In this document: positions 21,688 to 31,125 of the stretch, piece after piece
Numbering within the stretch: position 1 is the stretch's first letter
How the letters are laid out: each line of letters opens with the position of its first letter
Assembly: GCA_015179045.1 (NCBI GenBank)
Contig: WHUZ01000026.1
Coordinates: 372,001-436,000, forward strand
Reading direction: 5' to 3'
DNA: 64,000 bases
From: Kalaharituber pfeilii
Taxonomy: Eukaryota > Ascomycota > Pezizomycetes > Pezizales > Pezizaceae
Notes under the pieces: generated by a model
Database searches by the model: none
Told to the model about the DNA's origin: nothing
What the model saw: the letters and a program-made list of their open reading frames with translations, nothing else
Made by a program: the position numbers and the translations under genes

Positions 21688-21863
21688 GTTGCTGTGGAAG
21701 GACATGTAGTCGCTGGCCTTATGGCTGCCCACCTGCAGGGGATCTGCTTGTAGTTCGGCGTATTGAGTGTATGATACTTGGCATTGCCAAGATTATATGA
21801 GGGGTGAATTTTCTGGTCGGTGCGACCTAAACCTTTATTCTTCACAGGGCAGCGGAACACATT
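21688..21863 (-). repeat. Dispersed repeat R1, copy 2
   Basis: Matches 9596-9798, including the minus-strand peptide blocks VKNKG, TDQKIHPS, NLGNAKYHTLNTP and YKQIP. It is interrupted at CAGCGGAACACATT by the retroelement 21864-22572 and resumes after the duplicated target at 22587. Confidence 0.6.
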
Positions 21864-22572
21864 CTTTTTTTTTTTTTTTTTTTTGATCACGTAACCCGCA
21901 TACAGGCTACCAGCCTATGGCAGGAACCCATATACCGGGTCAGGTTAAAGCATCTGTCTATTCTACGTACACGATTTGGGAGCCCAACATACCCTCCGAC
22001 CCTCCGGCTGATCACCTTCGAGCACATAGCTCCACGGTCCTCCCCTTTCCCCGTCCAGAGCCAGGTGTAGTGTGTAAGTGCTCTCTACCCCACTTCACCT
22101 CCACAAACTTACCCCTTCCAAACGCAGCTCGCTCCCCCTCCTCCTTTCTCTTTTGGACCAACTCCAGATGCAATCCACCCCCAGTGGCCCGCCCGTCATA
22201 CCTCAGGCAGCTTGCCCCCTCTTTCGACTTCTCATCTGCCTTCTCGTTGCCCTCTATCCCCACAGGGGCCTTGTCCCATGCAAGCTTGACAGCTCTGGCA
22301 TCCCTCAATCTCCGGCGCCTTTCTGCCACAAGCTCTATCACACGTGCCAAGTCCGCAATCCTCGCCTTGCCGGTTTTTCCTGCTCTCTTGACTGCGCTAA
22401 TAGCTGCCTGAGGGTCTGCCAGCAGCAACACCTTCACCCTGCCATCAACAGCTTCAAGGGCACCCCTCATGCCTGAGACCTCATCATCCCACACTGTAGC
22501 TTTTTGTGCCTACCCATCGGGACCCTTCTGACTCTCCTGCTACCACCTGCCTCCAGCACCACCCTCCTCCAA
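21864..22572 (-). mobile_element. 709-bp LINE fragment with family-2 tail and RNase H remnant (14-bp TSD)
   Basis: A direct repeat, CAGCGGAACACATT, at 21850-21863 and 22573-22586 defines the insertion exactly. The 3' end (left) is T19, then the complement of the family-2 hairpin (TCACGTAACCCGCATACAGG). The minus frame 22494-22012 encodes RNase H pieces: DDEVSGMRGAL, LLADPQAAISAV and GIEGNEKADEKSKEG. The third catalytic region has DPQ where DSQ is usual. This ties the family-2 hairpin to a LINE with an RNase H domain. Confidence 0.85.
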
Positions 22573-22586
22573 CAGCGGAACACATT

Positions 22587-22941
22587 TGACAGAAGGTTCG
22601 TGGGGCGAAGACATGCAGGCTAATAAAGCGACAGAATAGGTACAACCAGACGCACAAGTGCAAGGCTGCATGGAATCGAAGATTTGCCCGTCTGTTTAGA
22701 CTTCAACCTTTATTCTTCCAAAAAACACTAAGACGAAGCAGCAGATCAGCGCAAAAACATCAGCAACTCGATTTCAACGTTACGTCATGTCGTCTTCTGT
22801 TAAGTCTTCAATAAAGGAGATACTATGAGGATTTGCTGATGAAGACTTTGTCCTTGTGCGGAAGTTTTCAGGCTTGTTTGTCCGGCTACGACGGTCGTTT
22901 GCGCTGGACTCATTGTGGGCCAAAATATCTCTACCTTTCTA
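22587..22941. other. Continuation of R1 region, no gene seen
   Basis: Follows the duplicated target of the preceding insertion. No ORF of note. Confidence 0.35.
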
Positions 22942-23290
22942 TTTTTTTTAAAACAAGAATATCATTACTCGTATGCCGCCCTGTGGGCTATGACGAGATT
23001 AATTACAAAGGGAATAAATAAAGGAAGTAAAATAAAGAAAAAAAAAATAAGAGCTCAGAAAATAAGGGAAGATTATCTCTCTATCCACTTCAGCAGTTCC
23101 ATCACGGGGTCCCCTCCCCCTCTCTTGCCGCCCGAGGCCTTTATATCACTTCCAGCCCTCCTGGCCACTTCATCCTCCATACATCGCACCTGTTCCAAAT
23201 GTGTGTCGCCGTCTCCTCCCCCCGCACCATCTGCATTCCGAGCTGTCTTCCTGGCCAACTTTATGCCTCCCGGCCCTCAGGCCTTTTCCA
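22942..23290 (-). mobile_element. LINE C-terminal fragment with family-1 tail
   Basis: T/A-rich tail at 22942-22956, then the complement of CTCGTCATAGCCCACAG and GGGCGGCATACGAGTAATG. Minus-strand frames between 23258 and 23073 retain ORF2 C-terminal residues (DGAGG, then TH, EWEDEVARRAGSD-like). The stem has the compensated pair CTCGT/ACGAG. Confidence 0.65.
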
Positions 23291-23777
23291 ACTAAAAGAG
23301 CTGCCAAGGTGCGTACCAAATTATCTCTAGCGCGAAGAAACGAAGGCTGTCGCCAAAGAGCTCAAGAAAAGGCTCAAGAGCGACATCAACCAGCTCAGGA
23401 AAGACATGAATCGAATGGAAGATCATCTTTAGGCGTAGATTACACGATTCCGTGAAGGAAAGAATTGACTCGCTCGAGACCAGAGAGGACATGCTGGAGA
23501 AGGGTTGGAGGGCCTCAGCACTAAGGTGGTGAAAATTGACTTAAATATTGAATCGCTCAAGATGAGGAAGGGTACTGGGGAAACTGCGAGTTCGGGCGTC
23601 TGATAAGAAGTGGGCAGTTGTAGACCTAGATAAGGTGAGTTAAGCTTAGTATTGACAAAGCAATGCTGATGGGCGATGACTATAAAGAGTTAGCGGGCCG
23701 AGGGAACGAGGCTGTGAGGGGCCCAGCGGTGGCTGCAGAAAGTCGCTCAAAATATGTAAAAGAACGAAACAAATCCA

Positions 23778-23855
23778 TTTTTTTTTTTTTATCATTACTC
23801 GTGTGCCGCCCTATGGGCTGTGACGAGACTAGTTACATAGGGGAAACAATCCAGT
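23778..23855 (-). mobile_element. Short family-1 tail insertion
   Basis: T13 at 23778-23790, then the complement of CTCGTCACAGCCCATAG and GGGCGGCACACGAGTAATG. Flanks GAAACAAATCCA (about 23766) and GAAACAATCCA (about 23846) form an imperfect target duplication. Stem variant CTCGT/ACGAG. Confidence 0.7.
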
Positions 23856-24080
23856 GCTATGTCTGGTGAAGGATATGCCATACTGCCCTGCATGGGCTGT
23901 CAGCACTTATAACAGTTCCAACATCGAGTACATCATTTCACAAGAGCACATACAGCACCACCAGCTATTCCATTGCAATCCAATTGCAACACGACCTTAG
24001 CATTTAGGATAGTAATACATGCTTATCTCTTTCTCTACCTCTCACTTTGCCGTTCCTAAAGCTGTCGTGCAAATGAAAGG

Positions 24081-24152
24081 CCCTTTATTTATTTTTTTGG
24101 GGGGGAGGGGGTCACGTAACCCTGCATACAGGCTATCAGCCTATGGCAGGGA
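24081..24152 (-). mobile_element. Hairpin-only family-2 micro-insertion (11-bp TSD)
   Basis: A direct repeat, CAAATGAAAGG, lies at 24070-24080 and 24153-24163. The minus strand starts TCCCTGCCATAGGCTGAT, then AGCCTGTATGCAGGG, TTACGTGACC and an eroded poly(A). The outer stem CCCTGC/GCAGGG is fully Watson-Crick, versus T-G in other copies. Confidence 0.85.
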
Positions 24153-24163
24153 CAAATGAAAGG

Positions 24164-25054
24164 TCGTTCTTCTACATACAAGTTTTCTCACAGGATAAAC
24201 GGTAACACTCGCTAACGGATTGTAGCGCTTATAAATGAGTTATATCCACATTAGTAGATCCTAAATTCGAATAGACTAGGCCGGCGGTTTGTTTCGATAG
24301 AAATGCCTTGCGAGGTCGAGACGATCATGTCAGGAAAGAAGCAAGTCAACTAAGTTCTGCATGGGGGCTGCTTGTGCAGAAGTGCTCATTTAGTTATCAG
24401 GAGTCATCATATTATCTCAAGCTAGTAGTAAAATGTAGGTTCATTGTAAGAGCACAGCGCTGACAAACTTGTATATAAAATACACATCTCCTGCAAATTT
24501 AACTTGAATAAGGCTCATGTTTGGCTACATACAGTCGTGCAAGCAAGCAGGCCTAAATTAACAGAAATGAGGATCTCATATAGGCCTAACTTAAATTTAT
24601 CCACGTGCTATGTACCGTATTACTCTTATTGAGCATGTCTTCCTGGATAACTGAAGTTTCCAACCTCCGCGGCCCAGGATTAAGAACTCGTTCCTCCTGA
24701 TGGCTATAATAACCACTATATCCAGATTTGCTTCTATTGGATCGTTTTATGGCTCCGGAGTGAACCAGTATGACCGGATCAACTATGTGGATGAACATTT
24801 GGGACTTGTGTCGTGTCATTGCCTAAAGGTTCTTTGAAATGGAATTAAAACCATTCGTATAAAGAATTTTCGCATCATATTTCAAACATGAGGATAGATA
24901 TTTGCATTGTTTGCATGAAAGAGTGCACAATAAACCAACCACCTCAATGAAGATCTCCCAAATATCGACACTTATTCTAACTTTGAGCGCGCAGATAGTT
25001 AGCTACCCTGCCTGTAACCATCGCTTGACGAGCTTCTTTGCGATGCTGGGGCCC
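24164..25054. other. No gene seen
   Basis: Short ORFs only. The plus ORF 24902-25222 overlaps the minus-strand candidate below and ends in a Pro/Ser-rich stretch, as expected for an antisense shadow. Confidence 0.4.
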
Positions 25055-25361
25055 TTACCTCACATCTCCTGGTTTGCTCGCTCCTTCCTCCCTCTGCTTT
25101 CTCACACGCATTTCCTCCTCTCGCTTCGCTCTCCCACTCCTCCCTCTCCCTGTTGCACTTTCCTAAGCTCTGTCTCCACTCCACCCCCCACATTACGCCC
25201 AAACTTACCGCCACCCCAGTGATCATCAAGGCACTATAGTACACCACATACACCGCCAAGACCGCGTACGCGATGACCATCGGTATCCCCCTTGAGAAGC
25301 CCCTCAGAACCGATGGATGGCCTTGAAATGACTCATTTTCTGGCGGCGGTGGATGTGCCAT
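25055..25361 (-). CDS. Candidate small single-pass membrane protein (two exons)
   Basis: Exon 25361-25209 encodes exactly 51 codons: a Pro-rich start (MAHPPPPENESFQ), then a hydrophobic helix (residues about 26-51, IPMVIAYAVLAVYVVYYSAL). It ends at a consensus donor GTAAGT in phase 0. An acceptor CTTAG at 25164-25163 gives a 46-nt intron and a second exon (25162-25055) of 35 codons rich in Arg/Glu (RAKREEEMRVRKQREEG) before TAA. The predicted 86-residue protein has one membrane helix and a charged tail. I do not recognise the family. No branch site stands out, and intron retention also leaves an open frame, so the model is tentative. Confidence 0.35.
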
Positions 25362-25483
25362 CTGTAATTGGAACGGATTTTGATTTGGGAGATTTTGGTT
25401 GTGATGACGTTGAAATGCTTGGTAGGGGTGGTTGTAGAAAAATATATACGGTGAGGAGAGTAAGACTTAAAAATAGGACTTAA

Positions 25484-26380
25484 TTTTCTTAATTATTACA
25501 AAACGGTACTTCCAGACTCATATAAATACACGAAGTTGCATAAAGACAATAAACCACTATAGCTAAGTGCATGGCCCACCTTATGGCCACTGTAGCTAAG
25601 TGCATGGCCTACTTCATGGCCCTCACTCTAGCGGTGCACCTTAGCGTGGTTTCCAACAGTGGTGCATGTTGCGTATCGCAAAAGTGTGGCTGTGGGTTGA
25701 CGCTGAGATTACGTAGATTTTGTTCTTCTGCGTAAGCTATCTTGTAGAAGGCGATGTGGATGTAGGTAGATGGCCGAAGGGGAAGAATTGCCCAAGTGTG
25801 GTGCGATATGTTCTAGATTGTACCGGCCCTCCAGTCGATTTGGAGGGCCGCCTAGCTTCTTTCGGCCAGTCCTTGTTCGGCAAAGTCAAAAACAAGATTA
25901 GAGAATCGACAATCTGGACGTACTATTTACAAACTTGTAACACTTCGAGCCCTGTTGCTGTTTGATAGGGTGTGCGCGAATTTTAGTCTGTCCTGACGTC
26001 GTGAGGAGATCAATATTGGAGGATCAATGTCACAGGACAGCACATCTTAAACCTTCGGCTCCCAAATTGCATTCACAAAGGGCACTAAGTACCAAGGTGA
26101 GGTGAAAGACTAGAGAGCACCAGACTGAGAACGTGCGCTCCAGGCAGGGTACTAAGATAAAGCAAGTGTTAACTACTGAACCAAGCACATTACCTCGCGA
26201 GTCGGAGGAATCGCGTGCTCTCTCCACTTTGCAACAAGCTTCAAACTACATGTGCCATACCTGAAGCCGGAAGAGCAATATTTCCCAATTACCTCTTATC
26301 TCTAATGGTTACGGCGTTTGCTGTAGATGACGCAAGATGTTATGTACCTCAATCTTCACCTCCTCATCGCTACATTTACA
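25484..26380. other. No gene seen; one perfect hairpin
   Basis: A perfect 10-bp stem, CGGCCCTCCA and TGGAGGGCCG, with a 7-nt loop lies at 25824-25850. It sits in otherwise unremarkable sequence. Confidence 0.4.
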
Positions 26381-26382
26381 AA

Positions 26383-28718
26383 CTACAACACTACAAACCC
26401 CTCCGACTGCACCACACCAAAAGTACTTCCCTGTTCATCAGCTTGGCTTCCTGCTACCGAGCGATTGGTCTGTTCATCCCCGCTGATATCATTTTTCGCC
26501 TCAGTAAGACTAACGCTGTTCTCTTCATCACTTGAGCTTTCCTCAAGGACATCACTATCTACCTTCACCATGTTTCGGTCGCGTAAGTCCCCTGCTCGTG
26601 TTGTCCCAAATAACGTGGATTCGTTCATGATTTGAGGCAAACTGTCCTTGTCGTGATCACGTGTGCGTAAAGGAAGTGAGTTCCTCAATGTTCCCCCCAA
26701 GTCTTTGAACATCTGAACATCCAGACCCATACCCCGATCACCCTACCCATCGGAAGTACCGTACTGGTTGAAGATGGATCGTGCATATCTTCCAATTATA
26801 TAGCTTTCCTGTGGTCCGTTATGCCAGCTCTTCCTTTTGCTTAACCTCCCTCTATCTCGTATAGCAAATGCCTCTTCATGGGTTCTCTTGTCAAAGTCAC
26901 CCAAGGTATCCGATAATTCCTTTGGATTATCCGCAGCTGCACTATCTCCACTGTCTATATGCACATGCGCCTTCTGGTTTCTATTCATAGCTTCGCCGAC
27001 CTTAGTTTTCCAAGGAAGATAGGACTTGGACATGGTGATTTCCAGGTCAGGTGTCTCATATCCAGGAAACGTTGAACTTCGTTGGAGAGGCTTTCTTAAC
27101 TTTGGTCGTTTACTGGAGTCTAGAGGAAAGTTCAACACGTCAAACTTCATGTCATAATCAGAGGATTCAAGTTTTTACCTTCAACTGACGGGGTCAAAAA
27201 TTGAGACTTAATCCTGTGTAGGTTGTCCTCAACCCATTGATCTTCCCCATTAAAATCCTCTTCTGTATCATTGATTGCTCCACCCCTCAAATTGACTATA
27301 TCGGAAACACCTAGTTCAAATGCTTCCCCGCGTCTAGTTTCAGCATCTGGATTACCATCTTCCTCCTCATCTTCATCCTGGTCCTTTTTTTGAATCTCCC
27401 CCTGCTCTCTACCCTTCTCCTCTTCCTCACTTTGTTCCAGCTCCTGTCTCTCCTCGCCATCCTGCTCTCCTTCGCGTTCTTGCTCCCGGCTTTGTTCTCG
27501 CTCTCGCGTGGGATTAAGCACAGGAACTGTGAAAGACTCCGCTTGTTGGTGACCTTGTCCCTGCTCATTTCCAGCGCCATCGTTTTGTTGGTTCACCAGG
27601 TTAACGTTGCGAATTAGGTGAGGCGGTACTCGTATGTCAAGTATAATCTGGTGACCTTGAACAAGTGGAAACCGTCCATATAGTCTTACTATGTGTCCAA
27701 CACATTGTTGCAGAGCCTCTGACACCACTCTCATTGGAATTGGACCGTGAACTCGTACGAGGGCTTGGAATATTTGTCCAGTAAGATTATCACGCATATC
27801 GAACGTGTACACTGTGGGCCGCGGTTGAGGGCTTTCATGATCATCCTCCCAGTTAGCATCACCTCCTGGGGGGACTTGGGATTGCTGTCGGAATGGTGGG
27901 TGTTGCAGGGACATTGCTGACTGTTGTGCTTCCTGCTGTTGTTGAGGTGCATCTGGAATGGGATAAGGCACTTCTGAGACTGTTGGTGGGATAGGGGGTG
28001 AAGGCAGTCCAGATCTTAAATTATCAAGCTGTGATGCCATCAAGGTACCTGTGTTCCCAACCACATATCCTAATGATCGATCCTGGGACGATGGGTTTGG
28101 AGCAGAGCAGGAAGCCTCCCCCTGGTTCTCTCTTTTCATGGCCACAAAAAGCCTTTGTATAGGATACGTGAAGATGGAGAATAGTCGCCGAAACCCTCTA
28201 AATATTATCCATTCTCGGAAAGGTATGGGTGCACCGATGCCTGCGTTTCTGGAGGTTTCAGACGCTGCTTCAGCCCGCCAGTTTTGGGGTCGGTAACGAT
28301 ATGTTCGAGCTTCAGTATCTATTGTGGCAGGAGATACCCGTGGATATACTTTTGAACCTAAGCCCGGCAACAGGGTCAATCATCATGTAGAAGTACAGGC
28401 GCCACACTATCACTTAGGCTTAGACACACCTGCAAGACCCATTATGGAACCGATGAAAGACCAACAGAAATAGGAATTAGGCAGAAAGCTGAGTAGATGA
28501 TTGATCTGTGTCGATTGGGCAAATAGATCTCGAGATGAAAATGACAGATTCAACTTCGAACAGAAAAGGATACCAATCACAGTTATTTCAAGAGAGATGG
28601 AGCTGGCCTGTTCGGAGAATGCGTTGAGGAGTTGGTCGAGAAGATGCACGTAGGCGTTACATAGACCAAGGTAGGCGAGGCCTACCGCAAAAGGCAAGAT
28701 ACCCGCACTCGAGCGCAC
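26383..28718 (-). CDS. Unrecognised spliced gene: hydrophobic N-terminus, long disordered acidic C-terminus
   Basis: Exon 1 is 28718-28430, exon 2 is 28357-27179 and exon 3 starts at 27119. Intron 28429-28358 (72 nt, GTGTGT to CTTAG, phase 1) and intron 27178-27120 (59 nt, GTAAAA to CCTCTAG, phase 1) both keep one frame across otherwise separate ORFs. Residues about 5-30, 43-60 and 75-97 are hydrophobic. The rest is Gln/Pro-rich, then Glu-rich (EREQSREQEREGEQ), then Ser/Asp/Glu-rich. Exon 3 meets TAG at 26745-26743, but the same frame continues to 26383. Either the protein ends there or a 57-nt intron (26759-26703, in frame) removes the stop. The extended form ends SEGFVVL. A membrane anchor plus acidic tail with a final FxxL recalls ER-phagy receptors, but that is only a guess. 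Confidence 0.6.
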
Positions 28719-28954
28719 ACAATGCTATTGCTGCCTTTCTTGCCGCATAGAGCAGCACCTATTGTGCTTCCGCTCTGTGCTGATCAATCTTACGCGCACC
28801 TCCATTGGAATCTGGCTGCACGTTGAACGGAAAGAGGAGAGCTGCTCGTAGTCTATCCTCATTACTCGTCTCGTCCCCAGCCTCATTACGCTTCTACGCG
28901 ATTCAATACCTGTATCCGCACTGGCCTTCCTTTTTCGCACTTCTTCTCATCTCC

Positions 28955-29015
28955 TTTTTTTTCTCTTTTTATATCATTGATCGCATGCCGCCCTAAGGGC
29001 TATGGCGATAATGGA
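28955..29015 (-). mobile_element. Family-1 LINE tail
   Basis: A T-rich tract (28955-28970) is followed by the complement of ATCGCCATAGCCCTTAG and GGGCGGCATGCGATCAATG. Stem variant ATCGC/GCGAT. No clear target duplication was found. Confidence 0.65.
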
Positions 29016-30535
29016 TAGACTTGTTGCAGTATTCCCATGAACTAGGGTTCGGCAAAATCACTTGATAGAAAGTGATATTAAGTACTAAGTGAAGGTTACA
29101 GCTCCTCTCTCATGCAGACTACAGTTGTTCATCTTGTTAACGTCGTAGTAGACCATATGATCTCCTTAAGAGATCAAACATGGAAAGCTTGCTTGACATG
29201 TATGATGATTTAGAACACGAAATTGGATTAGAACTTAAATAGTTACGACTGGCTTCACAGCAAGGCTTACACCCTGACTACCCGGTGGTAGAAGTTAGTG
29301 TTTCTCAAACTAACAAGGGTGCGTTCAGGCAGATATGGTGTATTAGTGTTCTCGTGCCCAGAATATTATTTTCCGTCTCTTAGGTTGGGTACGGGATCAG
29401 TGCATTAGAGTGAGCACAAACTTGTTACAGACGAACCTCAATTCAGTACCTAAATTCGAATTTCGGATCACCTGCTTTTCCAGACGTTAGAATGATCTAC
29501 CAAGCCCTTGAAGGTGCCCCAGCAATACGGTACATCACATTTAGGACAATTTGCCACTGCTCTCATCACGCCACTGGCAATACCAACGTCGACTTCTATA
29601 TTCAACTCTTAGATATATGAAGGTATGTGTTGCTGAAAGCGCTCCATATATGCGTTCAAGTGGCGTAACCACACCTTGTTGACCTTGCGCGATCCCGAAT
29701 ATAGCAAGAATATCATTGAATCTCACAATCACTAGCTCCGAATTATCCACTTTATTGTACCAAGGAACGCTCCATTCCAGCTTCTTCGCCTGTCCATCAA
29801 TAGAATGCTACGGATATTAGAACCTCTGAAATTTGCCTCACGAGGCGGTGAGTGGCACTTTCAATCTAGATCTACAGGCATTCTCAAGGAACGTTCTGTG
29901 AAGTCAGACAAGTTGCCCTTCATAAACATATATGTAAACAGTGATCGTTCTATAGTGTCGGAACATTACACCCGCTGCCACCCGTTGCTATCATTTCACT
30001 TCTATCATTTCATTTCATCTCTTCCACTCATATGCATTCAGTCTCGTTACTAGACAGTATATAAATTAAGCCATTGCGCCCACTTCGCGCCACGGCGTTT
30101 ACTTTGCAACCCACGAACTCCGTGACTATCTCACCTTCCTGATACGAATCACTTTCCTATTCAGCTATAGTTCCCAAGTCACGTTATGCTATGCTTTCTT
30201 ATGTATATAAACCTGCTGTTCTTGCAACTCTTAGATCAATAGACTCAACGGTATCTCTATATCGTCCCTTCGTGATTGAGCCTTCACCGTGATAAAGCAG
30301 CCCTCACATACTCTCCCGCCTTTATATATAGTATTGATGTTAACGTTTTATCCTTTCCCTGAAAACGTCAAGGATCTTAATCATGCGCAGCAACTCGAAA
30401 ATTAACAACGGTATACCCTATTACTTGAGTTAATCTGTTTCGATCCTCCATTGCTCCACTTACGATTAGATAAGCCTGGCTCTTGCATGCAAGCTTTGTG
30501 CAAAATTGCTAAACACTGATATACAATACTAATCT
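29016..30535. other. No convincing gene
   Basis: The minus ORF 29750-29541 (69 codons) is the longest open frame with protein-like composition, but it has no recognisable motif or splice context. Confidence 0.35.
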
Positions 30536-30572
30536 CAATCGGCATGCGAGTAATGATATTTTTTTAAAAAAA
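30536..30572 (+). mobile_element. Ultra-short family-1 insertion (half hairpin plus tail)
   Basis: A direct repeat, AATACTAATCT, at 30525-30535 and 30573-30583 brackets a 37-nt insert. It consists of CAATCGGCATGCGAGTAATG, then ATATTTTTTT and A8. Only the 3' arm of the family-1 hairpin is present. Confidence 0.8.
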
Positions 30573-30678
30573 AATACTAATCTTCACAATTGTTCTGGCA
30601 ACCGACGAGCTGGTGCAATCAAGGTCTCCATGTTTTCAATTTGAGCACTCTCTAGCCATGCACATACGAGGCTACTGT

Positions 30679-30797
30679 TTTTTTTTTTTTTTTTAATATC
30701 AGTACTCGCATGCCGCCCTAAGGGCTATGGCGAGGTTTTATTAAAAGTAACAGGAAAATTTATAAATAAATAGATACATGTGGTGCCCGCGGTGGTT
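30679..30797 (-). mobile_element. 119-bp family-1 LINE 3' end (11-bp TSD)
   Basis: A direct repeat, GAGGCTACTGT, lies at 30668-30678 and 30798-30808. On the minus strand the insert ends CTCGCCATAGCCCTTAGG, then GCGGCATGCGAGTACTGAT and poly(A). Confidence 0.85.
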
Positions 30798-31079
30798 GAG
30801 GCTACTGTGCCCCGGAGCCCCCAGGTCCCAGGCTGCGCAAGCTGGCACTACTGGGGTTCACTGCTCGAATGCTTCTGCAGTTCCGTTGGGATTTCCATCT
30901 CAAAATGTAGCACAGACCACACTACTACCACTTCACTCCCGCACTCATGCCCCCGTGACTCTAACCCCGCGGCCCGGCCTCGCCGCCTCTTAGCTCCGGC
31001 TAAATGCTGCATGCACAGGAAAAACGGATAAACTGAGTATCTAGGTGGGCAGTTGCGATTGACCAGTTCCAGTTCGTCG

Positions 31080-31081
<2 letters not shown>

Positions 31082-31110
<29 letters not shown>
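31082..31110 (-). mobile_element. Poly(A)-only retro-insertion (15-bp TSD)
   Basis: A direct repeat, TTCCAGTTCGTCGTT, at 31067-31081 and 31111-31125 brackets nothing but T25 plus AACA. On the minus strand this is TGTT followed by poly(A), the extreme case of 5' truncation. Confidence 0.8.
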
Positions 31111-31112
<2 letters not shown>

Positions 31113-31125
31113 CCAGTTCGTCGTT

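Noticed and set aside
24902..25222. Plus-strand 106-codon ORF with hydrophobic start
   Set aside because: Overlaps the minus-strand model with its donor GTAAGT; the second half is a Pro/Ser shadow of Arg/Glu-rich sequence.
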